Assembly (NCBI GenBank): GCA_903921665.1
Contig: CAIXQT010000004.1
Span: 1 to 5,883, forward strand
Length of the DNA stretch: 5,883 nt
From: an uncultured Opitutia bacterium
GTDB lineage: Bacteria > Verrucomicrobiota > Verrucomicrobiia > Opitutales > UBA953
Direction: 5' to 3'
Positions 1-5,839 of the stretch are shown piece after piece; position 1 is the stretch's first letter, and each line of letters starts with the position of its first letter. Under the pieces are notes generated by a model, which made no database searches, was not told the origin of the DNA, and saw nothing but the letters and a program-made list of their open reading frames with translations. Both the position numbers and the translations under genes were made by a program.

Positions 1-941
1 AGCGTCTTGGCGTGCGCGTCGCGGATGACCGGGGTGACCAGGCCGTCTTCGAGGGCGACGCCGAAGGAGAGGTGCACCGCGCCGTGGGTGCGGATGCTCG
101 TGCCGGCCCAGGAGGCGTTGACCGCGGGGACGCGGCGGAGGGCCTCGGCGGAGGCCTTCAGGATGAAATCGTTGACCGAGAGCTTGATCGCGTCGGCGCC
201 GGTTTCGGCGAGGCGCTTGTTGAGCGATTCGCGCATCGCCATGAGCGGGGCGGCGTCGACTTCCACTTCGAGGTAGAAGTGCGGGACGGTGATCTTGGAC
301 TCGAGGAGTCGGCGGGCGATCGTCTGGCGCATGCCGCCCACGGGGACGTCGGCGTCAGGCTGGATGCCCTTGCCGTCGGCGGGCGGAGCGACCGCGACGT
401 TGATCGGGCCGGAAGGAGCGGCGGCGGCCGGAGCCGAAGCGGCGGCGGCGACATCGCGACCGACGACGCGGCCACCGGGGCCGGTGCCGGCGAGGGCGGC
501 GACGTTGAGCGCGGCTTTTTCAGCCATGCGCTTCGCGTAAGGCGAAGCCTTGGCGCGGGAAGCGTCGGACTGAGGCGTCACGGCGCCGGAGGAAGCAGGA
601 GCGGCGGGCACGCAGCTCACTTCGGCCTTCTCGGGAATCGCGGGGACGGCGGTCTTAGGAGCCTTGGGGGCCGGGGCGGCGGAAGGCTCCGGGGCGGATT
701 CGCCCTTCTTGCCGATGGCGCAGATCGGAGCGCCGACGGGCAGCTGCGTGCCGGCCGGGGCGTAGATCTTGAGGATCGTGCCCGGCACCGTGCAGGAAAG
801 CTCCATCGTCGCCTTGTCGGTTTCGACTTCGGCCAGGATGTCGCCGAAAGCCACTACCTGGCCTTCCTTGATGTTCCATTTGACCAAAGTCCCCACCGAC
901 ATCGTGTCGGAGAGCTTCGGCATATCGATAATTTCAGCCAT
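1..941 (-). CDS. pdhC: Pyruvate dehydrogenase E2, dihydrolipoamide acetyltransferase (3' end beyond window)
   Basis: E2 core of the pyruvate dehydrogenase complex. It carries the acetyl group on a swinging lipoyl arm and transfers it to CoA in the cytoplasm. It begins at ATG 941 and stays open to the left edge, giving 313 codons. Residues 1-77 form one lipoyl domain beginning AEIIDMPKLSDTM, with the lipoylated lysine K43 in ETDKATM. An Ala/Pro-rich linker follows (about 82-130). The peripheral E3-binding domain is at about 132-166 (ASPYAKRMAEK, then GTGPGGRVVGRDV). A second Ala-rich linker runs to about 195, and the catalytic domain starts near 200 (VGGMRQTIARRL, VPHFYLEVEVD, LSFGVALEDGLVTPVIRDA). 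The catalytic HxxxDG motif would lie in the roughly 100 residues off the left edge, so integrity is unconfirmed. The start is 19 nt after the pdhB stop, with no Shine-Dalgarno. The E3-binding and lipoyl motifs fit pyruvate dehydrogenase best, and the adjacent E1 genes support this over a branched-chain or 2-oxoglutarate E2. Confidence 0.95.
   Translation of the reverse strand, partial: MAEIIDMPKLSDTMSVGTLVKWNIKEGQVVAFGDILAEVETDKATMELSCTVPGTILKIYAPAGTQLPVGAPICAIGKKGESAPEPSAAPAPKAPKTAVPAIPEKAEVSCVPAAPASSGAVTPQSDASRAKASPYAKRMAEKAALNVAALAGTGPGGRVVGRDVAAAASAPAAAAPSGPINVAVAPPADGKGIQPDADVPVGGMRQTIARRLLESKITVPHFYLEVEVDAAPLMAMRESLNKRLAETGADAIKLSVNDFILKASAEALRRVPAVNASWAGTSIRTHGAVHLSFGVALEDGLVTPVIRDAHAKT
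417..449 (-). repeat. Short direct repeat in the E2 Ala-rich linker
   Basis: AGCGGCGGCGGC occurs at 417-428 and 438-449, 21 nt (seven codons) apart and in frame. Read on the minus strand, it encodes the second Ala-rich linker of E2 (about residues 165-176, AAAASAPAAAAPS) between the E3-binding and catalytic domains. Such flexible linkers commonly vary in length by slippage between strains. Confidence 0.6.
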
Positions 942-960
942 CGGATGAGAGAGTGGGGGA

Positions 961-1938
961 TTAGGCGAGGACCTTGAGGGCTTCGCGGACGACGCGGTTC
1001 ACGTCGGGGAGCTGCTGGTCTTCCATGCGCTTGCAGTAGATCTGCGGAGCGTCGATGGACGACACGCGGTGGATCGGGGCGTCGAGCTCGTCGAACGCCC
1101 GCGACTGGATGAGGTAGGCCACCTGGGCGTCGACGCCGCAGAAAGGCTTGTTCTCTTCGACCAGCAAGGCGCGGTGCGTCTTGCGGACGGAGGCGAGGAT
1201 GGTCTCCTCGTCGAGGGGGCGGATGGAGCGGAGGTCGACGACTTCGACGCTGACGCCGTGTTCCTGCTCGAGGATCTCGGCGGCCTTGAGGCTCGTGATC
1301 ACGGCGCGGCCGTGGGCGACGATCGTGAGGTCCGTGCCGACGCGCTTCACGTCTGCGACGCCGAGCGGGACGATATAGTCTTCGTCCGGCACTTCGCCCT
1401 TATCGTTATAAAGGATGGTGTTCTCCATCACGTACACCGGGTCGTTGTCGCGGATGGCGGCCTTGAGGAGGCCCTTGGCGTCGTACGGGGTGGCCGGGCA
1501 GACGACCTTGATGCCGGGGTGGGAGGCGAGGATGGCCTCGGGCGTATGGGAGTGGGTGGCGCCGACGTTGGTGCCGCCGTTGGCCGGACCGCGGATGACG
1601 ATCGGGCAGTTGATGAGGCCGCCGGACATGTAGCGGATGTTGCCGGCGTTGTTCACGATCTGGTCGAACGCGACGTACGAGAAGGACCAGAACATCAGTT
1701 CCATCACCGGACGGATGCCGAGCATCGAGGCGCCGATGCCGAGGCCGATGAAGCCGGCTTCGGAGATCGGGGTGTCGACGATGCGCTTCGGGCCGAACTC
1801 CTTGAGGAGGCCTTCGGTGACCTTATAGGCGCCGTTGAACTGGGCGACTTCTTCGCCCATGATGACGACCTTGTCGTCGCGCTTGAGTTCTTCGCGCATC
1901 GCGGCGCGGAGCGCCTCGCGGTAGGAAATGACGGCCAT
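961..1938 (-). CDS. pdhB: Pyruvate dehydrogenase E1 component, beta subunit
   Basis: Beta subunit of the alpha2beta2 thiamine-diphosphate E1 enzyme that decarboxylates pyruvate and acetylates the lipoyl group of E2. The 325-residue length is normal for a bacterial or mature mitochondrial E1-beta. Visible family motifs are GEEVAQFNGAYKVTEGLL (28-45), KRIVDTPISEAGF (51-63), MSGGL (104-108), IRGPANGG (115-122) and THSHTPEA (128-135). E60 in PISE aligns with the human E1-beta Glu59 that activates the thiamine aminopyrimidine ring. H129 aligns with the conserved His of the human QHSQ segment. The C-terminal transketolase domain includes VEVVDLRSIRPLD and LLVEENKPFCGV. The start is the ATG at 1938, 21 nt after the pdhA stop. 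The upstream bases are pyrimidine-rich and lack a Shine-Dalgarno. Branched-chain 2-oxoacid E1-beta is the main alternative, but GAYKVTEGL and the E2 partner favour pyruvate. Confidence 0.96.
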   Translation of the reverse strand: MAVISYREALRAAMREELKRDDKVVIMGEEVAQFNGAYKVTEGLLKEFGPKRIVDTPISEAGFIGLGIGASMLGIRPVMELMFWSFSYVAFDQIVNNAGNIRYMSGGLINCPIVIRGPANGGTNVGATHSHTPEAILASHPGIKVVCPATPYDAKGLLKAAIRDNDPVYVMENTILYNDKGEVPDEDYIVPLGVADVKRVGTDLTIVAHGRAVITSLKAAEILEQEHGVSVEVVDLRSIRPLDEETILASVRKTHRALLVEENKPFCGVDAQVAYLIQSRAFDELDAPIHRVSSIDAPQIYCKRMEDQQLPDVNRVVREALKVLA

Positions 1939-1959
1939 GACAGTGTGTGCGAAGAAGGG

Positions 1960-3066
1960 TTATTCGAAGATGATGGTGCCGCGGCTCGTGGTATCGGGCC
2001 CGCGGTTGTCCTCTTCCCAGTAGATGTGCTTGGTGATGTCGGCGACGGTGGGATCTGGCGATTCGTCGGCGAAGACGGCGGCCTTGTCGGCCTCGGCCAT
2101 CGCTTCCTCGTTGATCTTCAGGGAAAGTTCGGGGGTCAGGACTTTCTCGCGGAGGAGCTCCTGCTCGAAGGCGAGGACGGGGTCCTTCTTGTCGCGGTAC
2201 TCCTTGATCTCTTCTTTGTCGCGGTAGGTCTTGTCCGGGTCGGCCATCGAGTGGCCGAAGTAGCGGTAGGTGAAGATCTCGAGCACGGTCGGCTTGGATT
2301 CTTCGTGGGCTCGCTTGAGGGCGAGGGCCGTCTTGGCGCGGACTTCGTAGACGTCGTGTCCGTTGATGACGTCCCAGGCCATGTTATAGCCTTCGGCGCG
2401 CTTCGCGAGGCAGCCCGGGTGGGCGGTCGAGCGCTCCTGGGAGGTGCCCATCGAGTAGCCGTTGTTCTCGACGACGAAGATCATCGGGAGGTCCCAAAGG
2501 GAGGCCAGGTTGTAGGCCTCATGGACCGCGCCTTGGTTGACGGCGCCGTCGCCCATATAGGCGAGGCAGCTGCCCTTGAGGCCCATGTACTTGACGGCAT
2601 AGGCGAGACCGGTGCCGAGGGGAGCCTGGCCGCCGACGATACCGTGGCCGCCCCAGTAGTTCTTGTCGGGGGCGAAGTAATGCATCGAGCCGCCCTTACC
2701 TTGGGAGCAGCCGGTGACGCGGCCGGTCAGTTCGGCCATGCACTCGTTCATGCCCATGCCGACCATCAGGCCGTGGCCGTGGTCGCGATACCCCGTGATA
2801 ATATGGTCGTTTTTACCTAGGAGGGAGATCGTCCCGGCGGCGACGGCCTCCTGGCCGACGTAAAGGTGAAGGAAGCCGCCGATCTTGCCCTGCTGGTAGA
2901 TGCGGATGCAGCGCTGCTCGAAATGGCGGATACGAGCCATTTTGGTGTAAAGGGCGATCTTCTCGGCCTTTGTCATGGACGCGTTGACCGGATCTTTGGC
3001 GTATTCCGAAGGGCCGGCGGGGCGCTTCAGGGATTCCGGGTGGGTAAGGACAGCGGGCTTGGCCAC
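1960..3066 (-). CDS. pdhA: Pyruvate dehydrogenase E1 component, alpha subunit
   Basis: Alpha subunit of heterotetrameric E1 and first gene of the pdhABC operon; it binds thiamine diphosphate and Mg2+ with the beta subunit. It has 368 residues. Visible motifs are GGFLHLYVGQEAV (63-75), YRDHGHGL (93-100), GKGGSMHYF (123-131), the thiamine-binding GDGAVNQGA (172-180) ending in ENNGYSMGT (200-208), and the loop YRYFGHSMADPDKTYR (267-282). H96 and H272 match the two catalytic histidines of the human enzyme. S273 matches the human site-1 regulatory serine, although no kinase is visible here. The start is a GTG at 3066. An ATG at 2976 (residue 31) lies just before the conserved region and is an alternative, so the first 30 residues (AKPAVLTHPES..., low in structure) are less certain. 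Neither start has a Shine-Dalgarno. The protein resembles the alpha2beta2 PDH of mitochondria and alphaproteobacteria, not the single-chain AceE type. Confidence 0.96.
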   Translation of the reverse strand: MAKPAVLTHPESLKRPAGPSEYAKDPVNASMTKAEKIALYTKMARIRHFEQRCIRIYQQGKIGGFLHLYVGQEAVAAGTISLLGKNDHIITGYRDHGHGLMVGMGMNECMAELTGRVTGCSQGKGGSMHYFAPDKNYWGGHGIVGGQAPLGTGLAYAVKYMGLKGSCLAYMGDGAVNQGAVHEAYNLASLWDLPMIFVVENNGYSMGTSQERSTAHPGCLAKRAEGYNMAWDVINGHDVYEVRAKTALALKRAHEESKPTVLEIFTYRYFGHSMADPDKTYRDKEEIKEYRDKKDPVLAFEQELLREKVLTPELSLKINEEAMAEADKAAVFADESPDPTVADITKHIYWEEDNRGPDTTSRGTIIFE

Positions 3067-3106
3067 GGTAGTTCGTTTGGATTGATTGGAGAGGTCTGGC
3101 GGGGAA

Positions 3107-3146
3107 GGTCAAGCGTCCCCTCCCTTGGCCTCAATTTGCCTTGACC
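3107..3146. repeat. Inverted repeat GGTCAAG...CTTGACC in the divergent promoter region
   Basis: Perfect 7-bp arms, GGTCAAG (3107-3113) and CTTGACC (3140-3146), face each other across 26 nt. The repeat is centred between the two divergent genes. Each arm contains TTGACC reading outward, so the arms could be mirrored -35 boxes or half-sites of a shared regulator. GCCTTG also recurs at 3138-3143 and 3148-3153, ten bases apart, on one face of the helix. A 7-bp pair can occur by chance in 142 nt, so function is only inferred. Confidence 0.3.
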
Positions 3147-3150
3147 CGCC

Positions 3151-3180
3151 TTGCAGCCACCCTCCCTTTTCCTCTATCCT
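3151..3180 (+). promoter_or_regulatory. Candidate sigma70-type promoter for the HPr gene
   Basis: TTGCAG (3151-3156) and TATCCT (3175-3180) are separated by 18 bases and match the -35/-10 consensus at TTG and at TAT..T. The predicted transcription start is near 3186-3188, giving a leader of about 20 nt before the HPr ATG at 3209. The hexamers are imperfect. The same pattern, TTGC-N-G, 18 bases, TAT-N-CT, recurs upstream of the regulator gene at the right end, which modestly raises confidence. Confidence 0.4.
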
Positions 3181-3208
3181 GTGCCAGTCTCAGGACTCGA
3201 CCCCTTAT

Positions 3209-3496
3209 ATGGAAGAAACCCACGAGGCTTTGGCCCGCGAATTCACCGTCCAGAACCGGATGGGCATCCACACCCGCCCGGCGGCCCAGATCGTACGTCT
3301 GGCCAACCGCTACCCGGACATCGAGATCACCGTTTCCAAGGACGAGGAGTCCGTGAACGGCAAGAGCATCATGGGTCTCATGATGCTGGCGGCCGGCCAG
3401 GGCTCGAAACTCCGCTTCTCCGTCCGCGGCAAGGACGGGGCGGCTTTGCTTGGCGAGATGGAGGCCCTCTTTGCCCGCAAGTTCGACGAGTCCTGA
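3209..3496 (+). CDS. ptsH: HPr family phosphocarrier protein
   Basis: Small cytoplasmic phosphocarrier of the PEP-dependent phosphotransferase system, which accepts phosphate from enzyme I and passes it to EIIA-type proteins. The 95 residues are slightly longer than the usual 85-90 because of about seven extra N-terminal residues (MEETHEA). The active-site segment MGIHTRPAAQI has H21 (equivalent to His15), R23 and P24. The regulatory motif NGKSIMGLMML has S53, equivalent to Ser46, the target of HPr kinase/phosphorylase in bacteria that have it. The frame extends upstream to 3086, but the family similarity begins after the ATG at 3209, so that start is chosen. An AGGA at 3192-3195 is 13 nt from the ATG, too far for a normal Shine-Dalgarno. 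It is transcribed divergently from pdhA and followed after 11 nt by an unknown gene. No enzyme I, EII or HPr kinase gene is in the window, so a sugar-transport role versus a purely regulatory one cannot be decided. Confidence 0.93.
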   Translation: MEETHEALAREFTVQNRMGIHTRPAAQIVRLANRYPDIEITVSKDEESVNGKSIMGLMMLAAGQGSKLRFSVRGKDGAALLGEMEALFARKFDES

Positions 3497-3507
3497 ACCT
3501 TTCCAGC

Positions 3508-4692
3508 ATGAACGCCTTCCTTGCCTCCCTGATGCTGATCGCCGCCGGCGAGGTCGCTCCGCCTCCGCCGGTGCCGGACGCGGAGGTCGTGCGTTACCTT
3601 AAGCCCAACGAGCTCGTCGAATGGAACAGTTCGATGCGCATCAATGTCGCCGGCGAGAACCGCGCCAAGGTCGGGCAGAGCATCCTTAAGACGAGCGGAG
3701 GCGCTGCCGCAGCGGTGAGCACTCCGAAGTTCGGCGGACTCTCCGAGACGCCGGAGCAGGTCAAGGCCCGCGCCCAGAAGATGATCGACGAAGGCAATGC
3801 GCAGATCCAGCAGGCGTTGCCCTCGCTGACGCGCCTGCGCGCGGCCGCCGCTTTGCGGGCGGCTGAAAAGACCAAGCCGATCAATTTCTCAGTCGAGCTG
3901 GCTCCGCTCGCTTGGAGCGGCGCCGTGACGCCCGCCGTCGGCCGCTTGCAGAAGCAGGCGCGCGACACCGGTTTCACCAAGGTGCACCTCTTGGGCGCGA
4001 TCAGCCTGCTTGGCGACGGCAAGCTCTCCCATCCCCCGGAGATCACCGCCGCCATCCGAAACGCCTGGTCCAAGGGCGATGACGGACTCCTCGCGCCCAC
4101 GCCGGCCGATGGCTACGCTTACGTTCCGGCGGCCGCACCGGCGGTCGCCACCTTGGGCAAGGGCCTGAAACCCCCGACCGCGCCCAAGCAGGTCGCCATC
4201 CTCTGGGCGGAGTACTACGCTCTGTCCGCCGACGGTAATCGCGGCCTGTTCTTCCTGCGACTTGCCGACGCCTTCACCATGCGCCTTGTCGGCTCCGAGG
4301 TCGCCTACACCGAAGTCGGCGCGCTCACGGCGCCCGCTGGCGTGTGCGAGGTCTCCTTGCGCGACGATCGCAGCTTCCTTCCTCGTCTGGCCGAAAGCGG
4401 CGAATGGGTGCTCGGTTTCGACCGTGCCAGCCATCCGGTCGGCTCCGCCTTGCTCGCCCATCTTTCCGTCACGCAGACGAAGCTCGGCGTCGCCGCCGCG
4501 CCTTACGTCGTGATCGTCGCCGGCGGCGGACCTGCCGGCACCGAAGGCGTGCGCGCGAAGTGGCGCGCCGTCGCCGTCACGGCGCCCGCCGGCGTCACCG
4601 CTTTCCAGGTCACGAGCATCCCGAACGGCGCCGAAGGCGTCGAAGTGGGTCAGCTGACCTTGAAGGTCGGAGCTCCCGCCGCGGCGAAGTGA
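3508..4692 (+). CDS. Hypothetical protein, possibly exported
   Basis: I do not recognise this 394-residue protein. The N-terminus MNAFLASLMLIAAGEVA is hydrophobic and followed by PPPPVP, which could be a short signal peptide, though it lacks the usual positive residues. No other membrane segment is clear; residues 329-345 (AAAPYVVIVAGGGPAG) are hydrophobic and glycine-rich but do not form a Rossmann fingerprint. Residues 80-122 look helical and charged (TPEQVKARAQKMIDEGNAQIQQ). Residues 230-262 hold the aromatic stretch ILWAEYYALSADGNRGLFF, and the C-terminal part looks beta-rich. There is a single cysteine (C280). TAPAGV occurs at 274-279 and 358-363. The ATG at 3508 is 11 nt after the HPr stop, suggesting co-transcription. 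No Shine-Dalgarno is seen. Codon and base composition match the neighbours, and the uninterrupted length, in-operon position and signal-like start support a real gene. Confidence 0.8.
   Translation: MNAFLASLMLIAAGEVAPPPPVPDAEVVRYLKPNELVEWNSSMRINVAGENRAKVGQSILKTSGGAAAAVSTPKFGGLSETPEQVKARAQKMIDEGNAQIQQALPSLTRLRAAAALRAAEKTKPINFSVELAPLAWSGAVTPAVGRLQKQARDTGFTKVHLLGAISLLGDGKLSHPPEITAAIRNAWSKGDDGLLAPTPADGYAYVPAAAPAVATLGKGLKPPTAPKQVAILWAEYYALSADGNRGLFFLRLADAFTMRLVGSEVAYTEVGALTAPAGVCEVSLRDDRSFLPRLAESGEWVLGFDRASHPVGSALLAHLSVTQTKLGVAAAPYVVIVAGGGPAGTEGVRAKWRAVAVTAPAGVTAFQVTSIPNGAEGVEVGQLTLKVGAPAAAK
4325..4595 (+). repeat. Two 19-nt near-identical copies encoding TAPAGV
   Basis: Bases 4325-4343 and 4577-4595 (TCACGGCGCCCGC, then T or C, then GGCGT) match at 18 of 19 positions, 252 nt apart and in the same reading frame. 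Both encode L/V-TAPAGV within the unknown protein, so they may mark the same strand position in two related beta-rich segments. This may equally be chance with shared codon preference. Confidence 0.4.
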
Positions 4693-4695
4693 TCA
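4690..4695. other. Abutting convergent stop codons (TGATCA)
   Basis: The TGA of the plus-strand unknown gene (4690-4692) is immediately followed by the complement of def's TGA (4693-4695), so the 6-bp palindrome TGATCA ends both genes with zero spacing. There is no room for a terminator between them, and I see no hairpin with a T-run at either 3' end. The two transcripts must therefore overlap as antisense 3' ends unless terminated by another mechanism such as Rho. Confidence 0.9.
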
Positions 4696-5271
4696 GGCCT
4701 TCTTGCGGGCGGCCTTCAGCTCCGCCGTCGTCGCCCGCTTGAGTTTCTTCACCTTGGCCGCCGTCAGCAGCTGATGCGGACGGGTCATGCGGTCGATGAA
4801 CAGCACGCCCTGGCAATGGTCGTGCTCGTGTTGGACGCAACGGGCGAGCAGGCCCGCGCATTCGAGGACATGCGGGGCGCCGTCGGCGTCCCGGTAGCGG
4901 ACGATCGCGCGTTCGACGCGTTCGACGTCGCCCGTGATGCCGGGAAAGGAAAGGCAGCCTTCGGTGTAGGTCTCGGGTTCGCCGGCTGGCACGGTCACCG
5001 TCGCGTTGGCCAGGAGCATCGGCATGATCTCTTCCGGCGAACGGGCCTTGCCGTCGAGCACCGGGAGGAAGTCTTCGTCGTGCACGTTCATGACGAAGAG
5101 CTGCAGGGAGAGGCCGACTTGCGGCGCGGCCAGGCCGATGCCCTTGGCCGTCTTCATCGCGCTGAGCATGGCGTCACCGAGCGAGCGGAGCGCCGGGCCG
5201 AACTCCTTCACGGGGTCGCCCTTGGCCCGGAGGACCGGGTCGCCGTAGGGGCGGATCGTGAATTCGGCCAT
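4693..5271 (-). CDS. def: Peptide deformylase
   Basis: Metal-dependent enzyme that removes the formyl group from the initiator methionine of nascent proteins. At 192 residues it is longer than E. coli Def (168-169). All three family motifs are intact: GIGLAAPQ (44-51), EGCLS (104-108, with metal ligand C106) and QHEHDH (147-152, with ligands H148 and H152 and catalytic E149). Spacing from Cys to the first His is 42 residues, as in E. coli, but spacing from motif I to the Cys is 55 against 40, so about 15 residues are inserted around 66-84 (FLPVLDGKARSPEEIMP). The C-terminus ends in a Lys/Ala-rich tail (AAKVKKLKRA... KAARKKA). The ATG at 5271 has an AAAAGG (5284-5289 region) about 12 nt upstream, a weak and distant ribosome site. 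It lies 44 nt downstream of the CII-like gene on the same strand, so co-transcription is likely. Confidence 0.96.
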   Translation of the reverse strand: MAEFTIRPYGDPVLRAKGDPVKEFGPALRSLGDAMLSAMKTAKGIGLAAPQVGLSLQLFVMNVHDEDFLPVLDGKARSPEEIMPMLLANATVTVPAGEPETYTEGCLSFPGITGDVERVERAIVRYRDADGAPHVLECAGLLARCVQHEHDHCQGVLFIDRMTRPHQLLTAAKVKKLKRATTAELKAARKKA

Positions 5272-5315
5272 GGCTTCTGGTTACCTTTTCGCGGCGTCCG
5301 GGGAAGCGAAATCGC

Positions 5316-5834
5316 TCAACCCTTGGGGCTGAAATCACCCTTTTCGCACCGGCGGACGAAGGCTTCGGCGCGCTTGCGGATGCCGTTCCACTTTTCCCGC
5401 AGCTCCTGCGTCTCGTCGGCGGTGACCCGGTGGTCTTCGATCGCGTCGGCGACGTCGGCGATGAGCAGGCCGAACTCTCGGACGAGCGCGTTGGCGGCCT
5501 TGTCGAGGTTAGCGGTCGTGGTCTCGTTCTCGATGGGGTGGAATTGCCCGCCGGCCCGTTGGGCGAGCCAGTCGACGATGCGGGTATCGCCGGTGAGGTC
5601 CACCAGCAGCGCGGTGCGATGCAGCGGGTTGGGTTGGCCGCTGCCTTGCGCGGCGGGCTCGCGCCATTTGTAAAGCATCGAGGGCGAGACGCCGAGCGAC
5701 TTCGCGATGGCGGAGTGCTTGCCGAGCTGGCCGTCCTTGGCGCCGCCCTGGTCTGCCTTGAGCAGCGCGTCCTGCAGGACGTGGTGGGCTTCCTTGACGG
5801 GAGTGCGCCGAGGCGCGGGCGGTTTCTTGGCCAT
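5316..5834 (-). CDS. Phage CII-like (CP76 family) helix-turn-helix protein
   Basis: Predicted DNA-binding protein of 172 residues. The N-terminus is basic (AKKPPAPRRTPVKEAHH). Residues about 40-58 (HSAIAKSLGVSPSMLYKWRE) read as a helix-turn-helix, with LGVSPSMLYKW as recognition helix. Then come PNPLHRTALLVDLTGDTRIVDWLAQRAGGQFHP (68-100) and a helical C-terminal half (about 108-165, LVREFGLLIADVADAIEDHRVTADE). The order HTH, then TGDTRIVDWLA, then G-F-P, then a DGxIT-like helical tail resembles the phage regulatory protein CII (CP76) family of coliphage 186; this is from memory and unverified. No phage gene accompanies it, so it may be a chromosomal regulator. The ATG at 5834 is chosen because MAKK is a plausible start and the frame opens there. 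An out-of-frame ATG lies at 5844, and there is no Shine-Dalgarno. The def gene follows 44 nt downstream. Confidence 0.75.
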   Translation of the reverse strand: MAKKPPAPRRTPVKEAHHVLQDALLKADQGGAKDGQLGKHSAIAKSLGVSPSMLYKWREPAAQGSGQPNPLHRTALLVDLTGDTRIVDWLAQRAGGQFHPIENETTTANLDKAANALVREFGLLIADVADAIEDHRVTADETQELREKWNGIRKRAEAFVRRCEKGDFSPKG

Positions 5835-5839
5835 GGCGG

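Larger units (their letters stand above)
3067..3208. promoter_or_regulatory. Divergent intergenic region between pdhA and the HPr gene
   Basis: These 142 nt separate the head-to-head starts of pdhA (minus) and HPr (plus), so they must hold the promoter of the pdh operon and probably that of HPr. The stretch is more pyrimidine-rich and richer in A/T patches than the flanking genes. A candidate sigma70 promoter for HPr is listed separately. For pdhA the only -35-like hexamer is TTGACC, read on the minus strand at 3112-3107. The AT-richer bases at about 3071-3090 (minus strand CAATCAATCC) are the only -10-like zone, and no hexamer there matches well. No small ORF or RNA gene is evident. Confidence 0.6.

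Noticed and set aside
12..977. A 321-codon plus-strand open frame opposite E2
   Set aside because: It is low-complexity Gly/Arg/Asp sequence mirroring the E2 coding strand, which has clear lipoyl and E3-binding domains.
1069..2820. A 583-codon open frame on the plus strand, antisense to pdhA and pdhB
   Set aside because: Its protein is rich in D, G, A, V, H and R with no motif. It runs exactly opposite two well-supported genes, as expected from GC-biased third positions in high-GC DNA.
3151..3507. A possible 119-residue N-terminal extension of the unknown protein, overlapping HPr in another frame
   Set aside because: The extension is proline/arginine-rich shadow sequence of HPr. The ATG at 3508 gives a signal-like N-terminus and a normal intergenic gap.
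4656..4668. GACCTTGAAGGTC, a 13-nt palindrome near the end of the unknown gene
   Set aside because: It is inside the coding sequence, encodes ordinary residues (TLKV), has no loop for a hairpin, and has no link to another site.
5305..5316. AGCGA-AA-TCGCT short palindrome just after the CII-like stop codon, considered as a terminator
   Set aside because: The stem is only 4-5 bp with a minimal loop, and no T-run follows, so it cannot be supported as an intrinsic terminator.
4774..5673. A 299-codon plus-strand open frame opposite def and the CII-like gene
   Set aside because: It lies antisense to a deformylase with all catalytic motifs and has no recognisable features of its own.
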